Below, piece after piece: positions 28,269-39,317 of a stretch of DNA of 64,000 nucleotides. This stretch comes from Enterobacter sichuanensis (GTDB taxonomy: Bacteria > Pseudomonadota > Gammaproteobacteria > Enterobacterales > Enterobacteriaceae), in contig NZ_POVL01000004.1 in NCBI RefSeq assembly GCF_002939185.1, positions 1 through 64,000 on the forward strand. The letters run 5' to 3'. The translations under genes and the position numbers were made by a program. Numbering within the stretch: the first letter of the stretch is position 1; each line of letters begins with the position of its first letter. Under the pieces are notes generated by a model, which searched no databases, was not told the origin of the DNA, and saw nothing but the letters and a program-made list of their open reading frames with translations.

Positions 28269-29584
28269 CAGCCTAACTCCTTCGCCAGGCGGGTAAAGAC
28301 ATCACCACGCTGTTCGAAATTCTTGAATTGATCGAGGCTGGCACACGCCGGAGAGAGCAGCACCATATCGCCTGGCTTCACGCGAGGGGCAATCAGCCGC
28401 ATCGCCTGTTCCATGGTTTCGGTCTGCTCGGCAATCTCAGGGCGCAGCTCAGCCAGCTCGCTGCCGTCACGGCCGAAACAGTACAGGCGGATGTTATCAC
28501 CTGAGAGATACGGCTTCAGGGAGGAGAAATCAGCAGATTTGCCGTCGCCGCCCAGCAGTAAATGCAGAGTACCTTCAACGTGCAGGCCGTTCAGCGCGGC
28601 CTCGGTGCTTCCCACGTTGGTGGCTTTGGAGTCGTTAATCCAGCGCACGCCGTTATGCTCCAGCGCGAGCTGGAAACGGTGCGCCAGACCGGAAAACGTC
28701 GTCAATGCTTTCAGGCTGGAGGAGCGTGGCAGCCCGACTGCGTCCGCCAGCGCCAGCGCTGCCAGCGCATTGGTATAGTTATGCTGACCAGAAAGTTTCA
28801 TCTCTTTCACGTTCAGCACTTTCTCACCTTTCACACGCAGCCAGGTTTCGCCCAGCTGACGGTTCAGGTGGTAATCACCCATGGTGATGCCAAAACTGAT
28901 GCAGCGCTCGTCCGCGCCGCGCACCGGCATGGTCAGCGCATCATCTGCGTTAACGACGCAGACCTTTGCATTCTCATAAACGCGCAGCTTGGCGGCACGG
29001 TACTGCTGCAGACCAAATGGATACCTGTCCATATGATCTTCAGTCACGTTGAGGATCGTCGCAGCGGCAGCATGCAGGCTGGAGGTGGTTTCCAGCTGGA
29101 AGCTTGAAAGCTCGAGGACATACAGCTCACAGCCTTTGTCCAGCAGCATCAGCGCCGGCAGGCCGATATTACCGCCGACTCCGACGTTCATGCCCGCCGC
29201 TTTCGCCATCTCACCCACCAGGGTGGTGACGGTGCTTTTCCCGTTAGAACCAGTAATCGCGATAACCGGTGCCTGCGCTTCGCGGCAGAACAGCTCGATA
29301 TCGCCGATAATCTCAACGCCTGCATCCGCGGCAGCGCTCAGTGAAGGATGTGCCAGCGCCATACCCGGGCTTGCGACAATCAGATCGGCTGCCAGCAGCC
29401 AGTCATCATTCAGACCACCAAGGTGGCGTTCAACCTGTTCCGGCAGTTTTTCCAGACCCGGCGGAGAGACACGCGTATCCATCACGCGCGGCGTCACGCC
29501 ACGCGCGAGGAAAAAGTCCACGCAGGACAGGCCCGTGAGGCCTAACCCGATGATAACGACCTTTTTGCCCTGGTAATCTGCCAT
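28268..29584 (-). CDS. murD: UDP-N-acetylmuramoyl-L-alanine--D-glutamate ligase
   Basis: Adds D-Glu to UDP-MurNAc-L-Ala in the cytoplasm using ATP. The 438-residue protein has the N-terminal substrate fold ([17 protein letters not shown]), the P-loop [11 protein letters not shown] and the C-terminal domain [14 protein letters not shown]; length is that of the E. coli enzyme. It overlaps ftsW by one base and starts 2 bp after mraY, typical of the tightly packed cluster. Confidence 0.97.
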   Translation of the reverse strand: MADYQGKKVVIIGLGLTGLSCVDFFLARGVTPRVMDTRVSPPGLEKLPEQVERHLGGLNDDWLLAADLIVASPGMALAHPSLSAAADAGVEIIGDIELFCREAQAPVIAITGSNGKSTVTTLVGEMAKAAGMNVGVGGNIGLPALMLLDKGCELYVLELSSFQLETTSSLHAAAATILNVTEDHMDRYPFGLQQYRAAKLRVYENAKVCVVNADDALTMPVRGADERCISFGITMGDYHLNRQLGETWLRVKGEKVLNVKEMKLSGQHNYTNALAALALADAVGLPRSSSLKALTTFSGLAHRFQLALEHNGVRWINDSKATNVGSTEAALNGLHVEGTLHLLLGGDGKSADFSSLKPYLSGDNIRLYCFGRDGSELAELRPEIAEQTETMEQAMRLIAPRVKPGDMVLLSPACASLDQFKNFEQRGDVFTRLAKELG

Positions 29585-29586
29585 GA

Positions 29587-30669
29587 TTAACGTACCTTCA
29601 GCGTTGCCAGGCCAATCAGCACCAGCATCAGCGAAATAATCCAGAAGCGCACAATGACGCGCGGCTCCGGCCAGCCTTTCAGTTCATAGTGATGGTGAAT
29701 AGGCGCCATACGGAAGATGCGCTGTCCACGCAGCTTGAAGGAGCCAACCTGCAAAATGACCGACAGGGTCTCAACCACAAACACGCCACCCATGATCACC
29801 AGCAGGAACTCCTGACGCAGCAGCACAGCAATAATGCCGAGCGCGCCGCCCAATGCCAGTGAACCAACGTCACCCATAAAGACCTGCGCCGGATAGGTGT
29901 TGAACCACAGGAAGCCCAGCCCTGCGCCGACAATCGCCGTGCAGACGATCACCAGCTCACCCGCGTGACGCAAATAAGGGATGTGCAGGTAGTTCGCAAA
30001 GTTCATGTTACCGGTCGCCCACGCCACCAGTGCAAAACCGGCGGCCACAAAGACGGTTGGCATAATGGCCAGGCCATCCAGACCGTCGGTCAGGTTCACC
30101 GCGTTACCGGTACCTACAATCACGAAGTAGGCCAGCAGGATATAAAACAGCCCCAACTGTGGCATCACGTCTTTAAAGAACGGCACGACCAGCTCGGTCG
30201 CTGGCGTGTCTTTGCCTGCCAGATACAGCGCGAAGGCCACGCCCAGCGCGATCACCGACATCCAGAAATATTTCCAGCGCGCGATCAGACCCTTGGTATC
30301 TTTGCGAACGACTTTACGATAATCATCAACAAAACCGATGATCCCGTACCCCACCAGTACCGTCAGCACACACCAGACGTACGGGTTGGACGGGTACGCC
30401 CACAACAGCACGGAAACGACAATGGCGGTCAGGATCATGATCCCACCCATGGTCGGCGTACCGCGCTTGCTGAAGTGCGATTCCGGACCGTCGTTACGCA
30501 CAACCTGGCCGAAAGAGAGTTCTTGCAGACGGGCAATCATGCGCGGGCCCATCCACAATGAGATGAACAGCGCAGTCAGCAGGCTGACGATGGCGCGAAA
30601 CGTCAGATAGGAAAAGACGTTAAAGCCTGAATAATATTTGACCAAATGTTCGGCCAGCCAAACTAACAT
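29587..30669 (-). CDS. mraY: phospho-MurNAc-pentapeptide translocase MraY
   Basis: Inner-membrane enzyme that transfers phospho-MurNAc-pentapeptide to undecaprenyl phosphate, forming lipid I. The 360-residue protein has about ten membrane helices, with the catalytic loops [23 protein letters not shown] (Asp pair) and [12 protein letters not shown], and the [11 protein letters not shown] histidine loop. Same length as E. coli. Its start overlaps the murF end by 7 nt. Confidence 0.98.
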   Translation of the reverse strand: MLVWLAEHLVKYYSGFNVFSYLTFRAIVSLLTALFISLWMGPRMIARLQELSFGQVVRNDGPESHFSKRGTPTMGGIMILTAIVVSVLLWAYPSNPYVWCVLTVLVGYGIIGFVDDYRKVVRKDTKGLIARWKYFWMSVIALGVAFALYLAGKDTPATELVVPFFKDVMPQLGLFYILLAYFVIVGTGNAVNLTDGLDGLAIMPTVFVAAGFALVAWATGNMNFANYLHIPYLRHAGELVIVCTAIVGAGLGFLWFNTYPAQVFMGDVGSLALGGALGIIAVLLRQEFLLVIMGGVFVVETLSVILQVGSFKLRGQRIFRMAPIHHHYELKGWPEPRVIVRFWIISLMLVLIGLATLKVR

Positions 30670-32021
30670 GTCCCGTTCTCCTGTAATGCGTGCACAACCT
30701 CTTCCATGGCGGCACTACGTGAACCTTTCACTAACACTGTCACAATTTGTTTTTCTGTAATTAATGCCTTAAGGCGCTCAATCAACGCGGCTTTATCGGC
30801 AAAATGTTCACCAACACCGCTGGCCTGGCTTATCGCCTGGCTCAGTTTTCCTGCGCTCAGGACGCAGTCCAGCCCTGCCGCTTTCGCCGCTTCCCCTACC
30901 TGGGTATGACAGGCTTCACTTTCGTCGCCCAGCTCTGCCATATCACCGACCACCATGATGCGGTAGCCCGGCATCTCCGATAACACCTGCACCGCCGCCG
31001 TCATGGAGCCAACGTTCGCGTTGTAGGAGTCATCCAGCAGCAGTTTGTTTTCCGCAAGCTGGACGGGGAACAGGCGTCCCGGGACGGCTTTTAAGTTTGC
31101 CAGCCCGTTTTTAATTGCCTCATGTGATGCGCCCACCGCGGTCGACAATGCCGCTGCCGCAAGGGCATTGGCAATGTTATGGCGGCCCGGAAGCGGCAAC
31201 AGCACATCCACGCCCCCCGTTGGGGTCATGAGCGTGAATTCCGTCCCCTGCGACGTCACATGAATATTGGTCGCGGTAAAATCACTGTTGGCTGCATTTG
31301 GCGAGAAGCGCCAGGTTTTACGCGAGCCAATGATGTTCTGCCAGTTCAGCCAGTCATTGTTATCGGCATTCATAATGGCAATGCCGTTTGCGGGCAGACC
31401 GGTGTAGATCTCACCTTTCGCTTTCGCCACACCTTCCAGTGAACCAAAACCTTCCAGATGCGCAGCCGCCAGGTTATTGACCAGCGCGGCTTCCGGGCGA
31501 GTCAGGCTCACGGTCCAGGCGATTTCCCCCTGGTGGTTAGCTCCTAACTCGATCACGGCAAATTCATGCTCTTTGGTCAGGCGAAGTAATGTCATCGGCA
31601 CGCCGATGTCATTATTGAGGTTGCCCGCGGTGTAAAGCGTATTGCCGCACTGACTCAGGATTGCCGCCGTCATTTCTTTCACGGACGTTTTGCCGGATGA
31701 CCCGGTCAGGGCGACGACGCGCGTCGGCACCTGCTGACGAACCCAGGCAGCCAGTTCACCGAACGCGAGACGCGTATCTTTCACCACAATCTGTGGCAGA
31801 TCGCTATCCAGCTTGCGGCTAACCAGCAGCGCACCGGCGCCATTTTCTTTGGCGTTATCCGCAAAATCGTGCGCATCAAAACGCTCCCCTTTCAGGGCCA
31901 CAAACAGACAGCCGGCAGTGACTTTACGGGTGTCCGTCGTCACAGCATCAATGGTGCGATCCTGACCATACAGGTCGCCCTGCAGGATTTGAGCCGCCTG
32001 ACTTAATGAAAGGCTAATCAT
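30663..32021 (-). CDS. murF: UDP-MurNAc-tripeptide--D-Ala-D-Ala ligase
   Basis: Final cytoplasmic Mur ligase: attaches D-Ala-D-Ala (from DdlB) to the tripeptide. The 452-residue protein has the P-loop [12 protein letters not shown], the DNNDWLNW segment and the C-terminal [13 protein letters not shown] motif. Length equals E. coli. It overlaps murE by 4 nt and mraY by 7 nt. Confidence 0.97.
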   Translation of the reverse strand: MISLSLSQAAQILQGDLYGQDRTIDAVTTDTRKVTAGCLFVALKGERFDAHDFADNAKENGAGALLVSRKLDSDLPQIVVKDTRLAFGELAAWVRQQVPTRVVALTGSSGKTSVKEMTAAILSQCGNTLYTAGNLNNDIGVPMTLLRLTKEHEFAVIELGANHQGEIAWTVSLTRPEAALVNNLAAAHLEGFGSLEGVAKAKGEIYTGLPANGIAIMNADNNDWLNWQNIIGSRKTWRFSPNAANSDFTATNIHVTSQGTEFTLMTPTGGVDVLLPLPGRHNIANALAAAALSTAVGASHEAIKNGLANLKAVPGRLFPVQLAENKLLLDDSYNANVGSMTAAVQVLSEMPGYRIMVVGDMAELGDESEACHTQVGEAAKAAGLDCVLSAGKLSQAISQASGVGEHFADKAALIERLKALITEKQIVTVLVKGSRSAAMEEVVHALQENGTC

Positions 32022-33505
32022 GCCACGACTCCCAGCAGACGTGCTGCCGTTACGCGGTCCGAGTAGTCCAGACGGCGGTTGCCAACAATCTGATAATCTT
32101 CATGACCTTTACCCGCCAGCAGGACAACATCGTTCTCCTGAGCCTGCATGATGGTGTTCGTTACGGCTTCCGCACGGCCTTCCACGACGCGAGCACGGCC
32201 CGCGTCCAGCATGCCCGCCAGAATGTCATTGATGATGGCGCGCGGCTCTTCCGTACGCGGGTTGTCATCGGTGACAACCGGAATATCCGCGAACTGTTCC
32301 GCAATAGCCCCCATTAGCGGGCGTTTGCCTTTATCGCGATCGCCGCCGCAGCCAAACACGCACCAGAGTTTACCGGTGCAGTGCAGACGCGCCGCTTCCA
32401 GCGCTTTTTCCAGCGCATCCGGCGTGTGGGCATAATCCACCACGACGGTAGGCTTGCCAGGGGCACTAAACACTTCCATACGGCCACAAACCGGTTGCAA
32501 ACGCGCGGCAGTTTTAAGCAGTTCAGCCATCGGATAACCCAACGCCAGCAGTGTCGCCAGCGCCAGCAGCAGGTTGCTGACGTTAAACGCCCCCATCAGG
32601 CGGCTTTCGATTTCGCCTTCCCCCCAGGAGGAGGCAAAGCGGATCGTCGCCCCGCTGTCGTGATAGTGAACCTCAACCGCTTTCAGCCAGCGACCATGGC
32701 AGTTCGGATTAATATGATCTTCCATCGACACCGCAACCGCGTCCGGCAGCCCTGCCAGCCAGCGGCGACCGACATCGTCGTCGGCGTTGATGATGGCTTG
32801 TCCGTAATGGTGCGTGGAGTAAAGCAGCCATTTTGCAGCTTCGTAATGCTCCATATCACCATGATAATCGAGATGATCGCGGCTCAGGTTTGTGAACACC
32901 GAGGCGGCAAACTTCAGAGCCGCTACGCGATGCTGCACCAGACCGTGCGAAGAGACTTCCATCGCCGCAAAGGTGGCCCCCTGCTCTGCCAGACCGGCAA
33001 GGACATGCTGTACGTCAACCGCGGAGCCGGTGGTGTTTTCTGTCGGGATGACTTTGCCCAGCAGGCCGTTACCTACGGTGCCCATGACTGCGCCGGTCTC
33101 ACCCAGTAACTGGGCCCACTGCGCCATCAGCTGCGTGGTGGTGGTTTTTCCGTTTGTCCCGGTCACGCCCACCAGACGCAGCTGGTCAGAGGGCTCATGA
33201 TAGAAACGCCCCGCCAGCGCGGAAAGACGCTCGTTTAACTGGCTGAGATAGATAACCGGCACACCGTGCATTTCACGGATCTCGCCGTCAGTTGCCTCAT
33301 CTTTGGCCTCAGCAATAATGGCAGCAACACCTTGCGCAATCGCCTGCGGGATATAACGACGCCCGTCCGCCTGATGACCGACCACCGCCACAAAAAGATC
33401 GCCAGAAGCCGCTACGCGGCTGTCCAGTACCATCTCTCGCAGTGCTCGCTCCGGTGCATTTGACACCCACGGAGCGAGAAGGTCGCGCAAATTACGATCT
33501 GCCAC
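32018..33505 (-). CDS. murE: UDP-MurNAc-L-Ala-D-Glu--meso-diaminopimelate ligase
   Basis: Adds meso-diaminopimelate to the growing stem peptide. The 495-residue enzyme has the P-loop [12 protein letters not shown] and the diaminopimelate-recognition motif DNPRTEEP (D-N-P-R), which separates it from lysine-adding MurE enzymes and fits a Gram-negative cell wall. Length equals E. coli. Its start overlaps the ftsI end by 14 nt. Confidence 0.97.
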   Translation of the reverse strand: MADRNLRDLLAPWVSNAPERALREMVLDSRVAASGDLFVAVVGHQADGRRYIPQAIAQGVAAIIAEAKDEATDGEIREMHGVPVIYLSQLNERLSALAGRFYHEPSDQLRLVGVTGTNGKTTTTQLMAQWAQLLGETGAVMGTVGNGLLGKVIPTENTTGSAVDVQHVLAGLAEQGATFAAMEVSSHGLVQHRVAALKFAASVFTNLSRDHLDYHGDMEHYEAAKWLLYSTHHYGQAIINADDDVGRRWLAGLPDAVAVSMEDHINPNCHGRWLKAVEVHYHDSGATIRFASSWGEGEIESRLMGAFNVSNLLLALATLLALGYPMAELLKTAARLQPVCGRMEVFSAPGKPTVVVDYAHTPDALEKALEAARLHCTGKLWCVFGCGGDRDKGKRPLMGAIAEQFADIPVVTDDNPRTEEPRAIINDILAGMLDAGRARVVEGRAEAVTNTIMQAQENDVVLLAGKGHEDYQIVGNRRLDYSDRVTAARLLGVVA

Positions 33506-35258
33506 CTGTACCCTCGCCTTGATTAATTACAAATTCACTTTTTTCGCCCGTCGCCAGCGCATCCGGTTCAACGTTCATGGTGCGCAATACGCCGCCCATG
33601 ATGGCGCCAAACACAGGCGCAGAGACGGCGCCGCCGTAGTATTTACCCGCCTGTGGATCGTTTATCACGACCACCAGCGCAAAACGCGGATTGCTTGCAG
33701 GCGCAACGCCTGCGGTATAGGCAATGTATTTGTTGATGTAGCGACCGTCTGGCCCCACTTTTTTCGCTGTACCGGTTTTGATGGCGATGCGATAGCCTTT
33801 AATCGCCGCCTTCACGCCACCACCGCCAGGCAGCGCTACGCTTTCCATCATATGCACGACAGTGCGAACGATAGATTCCGGGAAGATACGCTCGCCCGGA
33901 ACCGGTGGATCAACTTTGGTAATCGACAGCGGGCGATAGACGCCGTAGCTGCCAATCGTTGCGTAGACTCGCGCTAACTGTAACGGGGTTACCATTAGCC
34001 CGTAGCCGAAAGAGAAGGTGGCCCTCTCTATGTCAGACCACCGTTGTTTTTGAGGATATAAGCCACTGCGTTCTCCGACCAACCCCAAATTGGTCGCCTT
34101 TCCAAGTCCAAAACGTGAGTAAGTCTCTACTAACGCTGAGGACGGCATCGCTAACGCCAGCTTTGAAACACCGACGTTACTCGACTTCTGTAACACCCCG
34201 GTCAGGGTCAATTCGCTGTAGCGCGCCACGTCTTTAATCTCGTGGCCGTTAATACGGTATGGGATCGTGTTCAGAACCGTGTTTTCATTGACGATACCGC
34301 GTTGCAGCGCCGTCATCACGACCATCGGTTTTACCGTGGAGCCGGGTTCGAACACGTCGGTAATGGCCCGGTTACGCATCGCATCTTTGGCGGTACCGGT
34401 AAAATTGTTCGGGTTGTAGGATGGGCTGTTGGCCATCGCCAGTACTTCACCGGTGCTGACATCTACCAGCACGGCGCTGCCTGACTCCGCCTTGTTGAAT
34501 GCCACAGCGTTGTTCAGCTCGCGGTAGACCAGCGCCTGCAGGCGCTCGTCAATACTCAGGGCCAGGTTGTGTGCCGCCTGGCTGTCCGTAGACGAGATAT
34601 CTTCGATAACGCGCCCATAGCGGTCTTTACGGACGATTCGCTCGCCAGGCTGGCCGGTGAGCCACTTATCGAAGCTTTTTTCAACGCCCTCAATCCCCTG
34701 GCTGTCGACGTTGGTAAAGCCAATGAGGTGAGCGGTTACTTCGCCGGATGGGTAGTAACGGCGTGACTCTTCACGCAGATGAATACCTGGCAACTTCAGT
34801 TTGCGGATGTAGTCTGCCATGTCAGGGTTAACCTGACGCGCTAGATAGATAAAACGCCCTTTCGGGTTGGCATTAACGCGGGAAGCCAGCTGATCGAGCG
34901 GCATTTTCAGCGCATCAGACAGCGCTTTCCAGCGATTGTCGAGCGTGATCCCCCCCGCGTCGTGCAGCTCTTTCGGATCGGCCCAGATCGCCTTCACCGG
35001 CACGCTCACCGCCAGAGGACGGCCAGAACGGTCGGTGATCATCCCGCGGGAAGTGGCGACTTCCTGGACACGGAGGGAACGCATGTCTCCCTGGCGTACC
35101 AGCATGTCAGGCGCGACGATTTGTAACCAGGCCACGCGTCCCAGCAGGAAACCCAGCGCCAGTAAAATGCAGCCGCAAAGCAACGCAAAACGCCAACTGA
35201 TAAAGTTGGCCTGTTCTTCCTGACGTTTTGGTTTTAGCGTTTTTGCCGCTGCTCTCAT
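33492..35258 (-). CDS. ftsI: septal transpeptidase FtsI (PBP3)
   Basis: Penicillin-binding protein that crosslinks peptidoglycan at the septum with FtsW. The 588-residue protein has a short cytoplasmic tail, one membrane anchor (about residues 24-42) and a dimerisation domain. The transpeptidase motifs are STVK (nucleophile Ser in [10 protein letters not shown]), SSN (KSSNVGVSK) and KTGT ([10 protein letters not shown]). Length and C-terminus ([11 protein letters not shown]) equal E. coli. No insertions were seen near the active-site motifs. It lies 15 bp after ftsL. Confidence 0.98.
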   Translation of the reverse strand: MRAAAKTLKPKRQEEQANFISWRFALLCGCILLALGFLLGRVAWLQIVAPDMLVRQGDMRSLRVQEVATSRGMITDRSGRPLAVSVPVKAIWADPKELHDAGGITLDNRWKALSDALKMPLDQLASRVNANPKGRFIYLARQVNPDMADYIRKLKLPGIHLREESRRYYPSGEVTAHLIGFTNVDSQGIEGVEKSFDKWLTGQPGERIVRKDRYGRVIEDISSTDSQAAHNLALSIDERLQALVYRELNNAVAFNKAESGSAVLVDVSTGEVLAMANSPSYNPNNFTGTAKDAMRNRAITDVFEPGSTVKPMVVMTALQRGIVNENTVLNTIPYRINGHEIKDVARYSELTLTGVLQKSSNVGVSKLALAMPSSALVETYSRFGLGKATNLGLVGERSGLYPQKQRWSDIERATFSFGYGLMVTPLQLARVYATIGSYGVYRPLSITKVDPPVPGERIFPESIVRTVVHMMESVALPGGGGVKAAIKGYRIAIKTGTAKKVGPDGRYINKYIAYTAGVAPASNPRFALVVVINDPQAGKYYGGAVSAPVFGAIMGGVLRTMNVEPDALATGEKSEFVINQGEGTGGRS

Positions 35259-35273
35259 GCGTCGCGTTTTCCC

Positions 35274-35639
35274 TTATTTTTGTACTACGATATTTTCCTG
35301 GGAAGGATCAACATGCTGCAGTTGCAGCTTTTCCGTTGCGATCCGTTCAACCCGGCTGTGATCGCCGAGCGCGTTTTCTTCAAGGATCAGATTTCGCCAT
35401 TCAATATCCAGCGCATCGCGTTCCAGTACCAACTGCTCGCGTTGCGCAGTCAATAAACGTGTATGGTGTGCGGTAGTCACCACCGTAACTGCCGTAACAA
35501 TGATGCAAATGAACAGGCAGAGTGGCAGTTTCCCGAACCGCAAAAGATCGTCGCCGATCACGCCAGGCAAGGCATGGCGCTCGTTGCTTCCTAACGAATC
35601 CTTAACTTTGCTGAGGGTCTCTGTCACTCTGCCGATCAT
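35274..35639 (-). CDS. ftsL: cell-division protein FtsL
   Basis: Small bitopic divisome protein of 121 residues. It has a cytoplasmic N-terminus, a membrane segment (about residues 38-57, [19 protein letters not shown] region) and a periplasmic leucine-zipper-like coiled coil ([20 protein letters not shown]) that pairs with FtsB and binds FtsQ. Length equals E. coli. It overlaps rsmH by 4 nt. Confidence 0.96.
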   Translation of the reverse strand: MIGRVTETLSKVKDSLGSNERHALPGVIGDDLLRFGKLPLCLFICIIVTAVTVVTTAHHTRLLTAQREQLVLERDALDIEWRNLILEENALGDHSRVERIATEKLQLQHVDPSQENIVVQK

Positions 35640-36577
35640 GCGTTCGTCCTCTCTGCAACACGCAGCACTGAACTACGGGCACGTGGATTCTCTGCCACCT
35701 CTTCTTCGCCCGGCATCAACTTGCCTAGTGCTCGCAACTGACGGCCACCCAGCTTCCTGAGTTGTTCTTCCGTCATCGGCAGCCCCGCTGGCACCTGTGG
35801 ACCGCGACTTTGTTCACGCATAAAGCGTTTCACAATACGGTCTTCCAGCGAATGGAAGCTGATGATGGATAACCGCCCACCCGGGGCCAGCACGTCGAGC
35901 GAGCTTTTTAGCGCCAGCTCTATTTCCTCCAGTTCACTGTTTACCCAGATGCGAACCGCCTGGAAGGTACGGGTCGCGGGATGTTTGTGTTTGTCCTTCA
36001 CCGGCGTCGCCGCCGCGATCACTTCGGCCAGCTCTTTGGTGCGAGTCATTGGCTCAATGCGGTTGCGCTCAACAATGGCGCGCGCAATACGTTTGCCAAA
36101 ACGCTCTTCGCCAAAGGTTTTGATGACCCATGCAATATCCGCTTCGTCAGCGGTCTGTAACCACTCGGCGGCAGACTGACCACGCGTCGGGTCCATCCGC
36201 ATGTCCAGCGGACCATCGCGCATAAAAGAGAAGCCGCGTTCAGCATCATCAAGCTGAGGTGAAGAGACGCCAAGATCGAGAAGAATCCCGTCGATCTTTC
36301 CCGTCAGGCCGCGCTCGGCAACGTATTCCGCGAGCGCAGAGAAAGGTCCATGCACGATGGAAAAACGTGGATCATTGATGGTCTGTGCAACGGCAATCGC
36401 CTGCGGATCGCGATCGATTGCCAGCAGACGTCCTTCCTCACCCAGCTGGGAGAGGATCAAACGCGAGTGGCCACCGCGACCAAAAGTGCCATCAATGTAG
36501 ATGCCATCCGGACGAATATTCAGGCCGTTAACAGCCTCGTCCAGTAACACCGTTTTATGTTTATAATTTTCCATCAT
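35636..36577 (-). CDS. rsmH: 16S rRNA m4C1402 methyltransferase RsmH (MraW)
   Basis: SAM-dependent enzyme that N4-methylates C1402 in the decoding centre of 16S rRNA. The 313-residue protein has the SAM-binding [13 protein letters not shown], the [13 protein letters not shown] motif and the [15 protein letters not shown] signature near the C-terminus. Same length as E. coli. It lies 2 bp after mraZ in the cluster leader. Confidence 0.97.
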   Translation of the reverse strand: MMENYKHKTVLLDEAVNGLNIRPDGIYIDGTFGRGGHSRLILSQLGEEGRLLAIDRDPQAIAVAQTINDPRFSIVHGPFSALAEYVAERGLTGKIDGILLDLGVSSPQLDDAERGFSFMRDGPLDMRMDPTRGQSAAEWLQTADEADIAWVIKTFGEERFGKRIARAIVERNRIEPMTRTKELAEVIAAATPVKDKHKHPATRTFQAVRIWVNSELEEIELALKSSLDVLAPGGRLSIISFHSLEDRIVKRFMREQSRGPQVPAGLPMTEEQLRKLGGRQLRALGKLMPGEEEVAENPRARSSVLRVAERTNA

Positions 36578-36579
36578 AT

Positions 36580-37038
36580 TTATAGAGACAAGTCCTGCAG
36601 CCGTTCCGATAATGTCGCGGAATCAGACTGCTCAGCGTCGATATCTTCCTTGACCTGTTGATACCAGGTCGTTTCATCCCACAGTTCAAATTTGTTGAAC
36701 TGCCCAACCAGCATCACTTCTTTGGTCAGACCGGCATGTTGCCGTAATACAGGCGCAATCAGTAATCGCCCTGCGTTATCCATCTGACATTCACTGGCAT
36801 GTCCCAATAACAACCGCTGCACGCGGCGTTCCTGCGGGTTCATGCTCGACAGTCGCGACAGCTTTTGCTCAATAATTTCCCATTCAGGCAGGGGGTAAAG
36901 CAGCAGGCAGGGGGAGTTAATGTCAATGGTGCAAACCATTTGACCCGCAGCGTTCTCAATCAGCTGGTCGCGGTATCGGGTTGGTACCGATAAACGCCCT
37001 TTGCTGTCGAGATTGACTAACGTTGCTCCACGGAACAT
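36580..37038 (-). CDS. mraZ: transcriptional regulator MraZ
   Basis: DNA-binding AbrB-fold ring protein that represses the division cluster. The 152-residue protein contains two copies of the DXXXR motif ([15 protein letters not shown] and [15 protein letters not shown]). I start it at the ATG at 37038 (MFRGATLV) behind GAGGGGTGAGA; the longer frame upstream has no family match and would run into the MraZ operator. First gene of the 17-gene mraZ-to-secM stretch. Confidence 0.96.
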   Translation of the reverse strand: MFRGATLVNLDSKGRLSVPTRYRDQLIENAAGQMVCTIDINSPCLLLYPLPEWEIIEQKLSRLSSMNPQERRVQRLLLGHASECQMDNAGRLLIAPVLRQHAGLTKEVMLVGQFNKFELWDETTWYQQVKEDIDAEQSDSATLSERLQDLSL

Positions 37039-37056
37039 GCCAGTCTCACCCCTCCT

Positions 37057-37081
37057 CACCACTTTAACCCACAAATTCCCA
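37057..37081 (-). promoter_or_regulatory. MraZ operator: three TGGGN-like repeats at 5-bp spacing
   Basis: On the minus strand TGGGA, TGGGT and TGGTG follow one another with exactly five bases between them (37081 down to 37057), just upstream of the mraZ ribosome binding site. TGGGN5-type direct repeats in this position are the documented MraZ autoregulatory boxes in E. coli. The third copy deviates (TGGTG). Confidence 0.8.
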
Positions 37082-37089
37082 CCTAAAGG

Positions 37090-37119
37090 AGTTTACGGAG
37101 CGAGGGAAAAGCTTGTCAA
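37090..37119 (-). promoter_or_regulatory. Pmra promoter of the division and cell-wall cluster
   Basis: Minus-strand TTGACA (37119-37114) and TAACT-like TAAACT (37095-37090) are separated by 18 bp. Sequence around them matches the Pmra promoter as I remember it from E. coli. It lies just upstream of the MraZ boxes, so bound MraZ would block transcription initiation. Confidence 0.8.
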
Positions 37120-37606
37120 GCCAGGACTCTCCCTGTAAGGACCCGAAAGCCCTCTATTTACAGAGATAAACACTCCTGGTTAATAACTGCACAACTGGCG
37201 AGGCAAAATTAACGTTATGAATATTTGTAAGAAAAAAACCGAATATGCACACTAGCGTTAAAGCTCACTCAATATCATCGCAGATAAATATAAAGTGTCA
37301 GTTTGCGACGCGGGCAGCATTTTATGACAGATTCTCAGGGGATAACAGTGCCAGATTCACCAGGACACACGGTAAACGCGGCGGTTAGCAGGTCAGCTGT
37401 CAAAGGAAGAGAAAAAACGTCTGAATATTCATCGACCGAAGAGGGTTTGTAACAAAGTAATACAAAAATAGCCGATTAAAAGGGCTCAGTCGTTCTTAAA
37501 AGGACAATTTAAGCGTCAGAATGAATTAAGAAAAATAGGAGATTATGATCCCTCAAGAATTATCCTAATTTCTCTCCGGGAATTATCTTCCCGAATTATC
37601 ACAACA
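37120..37606. other. gene-free region between mraZ promoter and cra
   Basis: No ORF was credited here. The stretch is noticeably more AT-rich than flanking genes. A short hairpin CGGGAA (37577-37582)/TTCCCG (37588-37593) lies beyond the cra terminator. No repeat family or RNA gene was recognised. Confidence 0.4.
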
Positions 37607-37630
37607 AAATGGGGCAGATTTCTCCGCCCC
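37607..37630 (-). terminator. probable cra terminator
   Basis: GGGGC (37611-37615) pairs with GCCCC (37626-37630), extended inward by GA/TC after one mismatch. On the minus strand it is followed by ATTTTGTTG. It lies 8 bp after the cra stop. Confidence 0.6.
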
Positions 37631-37637
37631 GGACATT

Positions 37638-38645
37638 TCATTTATGACGGCTTAAAATTCCGCGATGGTAGAGATTACGTTTGATACGCGTCAGGCCTGG
37701 CTTCGGTTTACGGGGCTCATCCAGACTCGCCAGCACAATCTCCAGCACGCGTTCAGCCACATCACGATGACGCTGCGCTACCGCCAGCACCGGGCACTGG
37801 AGAAAGTCCAGCAGCTCGTTATCGCCGAAAGTGGCAATGGCCAGGTCGGAGGGGAGCTTGCCTTCACGCCGTAAGGTCACATCCATTACCCCTTGCAGAA
37901 GTGCAAAAGAGGTAGTGAACAACGCCTGAGGCATCGGGTGCGTCTCCAGCCATTTCTCGAACAACTGCGCAGCGGCTTCACGTTCGTAGCTGTTGGCATA
38001 GAGGTAATGTACCTCGCGCGGATCGTCTTTCCAGGCGGTTCTGAAACCCTGCTCACGCAAAAAACTCACAGAAAGCTCAGGCAGCGCGCCAAGATAAAGC
38101 ACGGTTTCTGCCGGGAACGTTCTTAGCTCAGCGGCCAGCATTTCTGCATCATCCTGATCGGCACCCACGACGCTCGTGAAATGCTCGCGGTCCAGGGCGC
38201 GATCCAGCGCGACGATCGGGAACGGGTCGTTCGCCCAGCGCTGGTAGAATGGATGCTCCGGGGGTAAGGAAGTCGACACGATAATGGCATCGACCTGACG
38301 CTGGAGCAGATGCTCAATACAGCGCATCTCGTTGTCGGGCTGATCTTCCGAGCAGGCAATCAGCAGTTGATAGCCGCGCTGGCGCGCCTGACGCTCAAGA
38401 TAGTTGGCGATACGGGTATAGCTGGTGTTTTCCAGGTCCGGGATCACCAGACCAATAGAGCGGGTGCGCCCGGCACGCAGGCCGGCTGCGACAGCATTCG
38501 GATGGTAGTTATGTTCACGAACCACCGCCATAACTTTTTCAACGGTCTTATCGCTGACACGGTACTGTTTTGCTTTACCGTTAATCACATAGCTGGCCGT
38601 TGTTCGTGACACGCCGGCTAGCCGGGCGATTTCATCCAGTTTCAC
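37638..38645 (-). CDS. cra: catabolite repressor/activator Cra (FruR)
   Basis: LacI-family regulator of carbon flow that responds to fructose phosphates, repressing glycolytic and activating gluconeogenic genes. The 335-residue protein starts at a GTG (38643-38645), as in E. coli. It has the N-terminal helix-turn-helix [20 protein letters not shown] with hinge helix, then the periplasmic-binding-protein-like effector domain. GGGGC-type ribosome binding sequence precedes the start; a TTGACA hexamer lies upstream near 38680. Monocistronic, with a terminator after it. Confidence 0.95.
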   Translation of the reverse strand: MKLDEIARLAGVSRTTASYVINGKAKQYRVSDKTVEKVMAVVREHNYHPNAVAAGLRAGRTRSIGLVIPDLENTSYTRIANYLERQARQRGYQLLIACSEDQPDNEMRCIEHLLQRQVDAIIVSTSLPPEHPFYQRWANDPFPIVALDRALDREHFTSVVGADQDDAEMLAAELRTFPAETVLYLGALPELSVSFLREQGFRTAWKDDPREVHYLYANSYEREAAAQLFEKWLETHPMPQALFTTSFALLQGVMDVTLRREGKLPSDLAIATFGDNELLDFLQCPVLAVAQRHRDVAERVLEIVLASLDEPRKPKPGLTRIKRNLYHRGILSRHK

Positions 38646-38770
38646 AATTGCCCCTTAAAAAAAGAAAAGAGTCCATGGCCCTGTCAAGGTTATGGTTAAA
38701 TCTTTTAACATCTAAACGCAGAAAAGCCTTCGCGGCAACCGCTTTTATCTGCGTTGTCGGCTGATTACGC

Positions 38771-38799
38771 AAAAAAAAGCCCGGCTTTGGTGACCGGGC
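38771..38799 (-). terminator. intrinsic terminator of ilvIH
   Basis: GCCCGG (38779-38784) and CCGGGC (38794-38799) form a GC stem, and on the minus strand the stem is followed by eight T residues. It lies 25 bp beyond the ilvH stop. Confidence 0.85.
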
Positions 38800-38824
38800 A
38801 GAAAGAGGCGAACCTTTTTGACAA

Positions 38825-39316
38825 CTAACGCATGATTTTCTCGCCGCGTGACAGACCCACTACACCCGATCTCGCCACCTCAACAATTTTGGCTACATCC
38901 CGCACGGATGCCAGGAAAGCATCCAGCTTGTCGCTCGTCCCCACCAACTGCACCGTATAAAGAGAAGGCGTGACGTCGATAATCTGTCCGCGGAAAATAT
39001 CCGCATTGCGTTTGACTTCTTCACGCCCGTAGCCACTGGCCTGAATTTTCACCAGCATAACCTCACGCTCAACGTAAGCCCCCTGCCCCAGCTCGCTCAC
39101 GCGCAGTACGTCGACCAGTTTATGCAGCTGTTTTTCAATTTGCTCAAGGACTTTCGCGTCGCCGACGGTCTGGATCGTCATGCGCGACAGCGTTGGGTCA
39201 TCCGTCGGGGCGACAGTCAGGCTTTCAATGTTATAGCCGCGCTGTGCAAAAAGCCCAATGACGCGCGACAGGGCGCCAGACTCGTTTTCCAGTAAAACAG
39301 ACAATATCCGGCGCAT
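38825..39316 (-). CDS. ilvH: acetolactate synthase III small subunit
   Basis: Regulatory subunit of acetohydroxyacid synthase III that gives valine feedback inhibition. The 163-residue protein begins with an ACT domain ([22 protein letters not shown]) containing the valine-binding region and ends with the SRGEKIMR tail. Same length as E. coli. It follows ilvI by 1 bp and forms a holoenzyme with it for branched-chain amino acid synthesis. Confidence 0.96.
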   Translation of the reverse strand: MRRILSVLLENESGALSRVIGLFAQRGYNIESLTVAPTDDPTLSRMTIQTVGDAKVLEQIEKQLHKLVDVLRVSELGQGAYVEREVMLVKIQASGYGREEVKRNADIFRGQIIDVTPSLYTVQLVGTSDKLDAFLASVRDVAKIVEVARSGVVGLSRGEKIMR

Positions 39317-39317
39317 A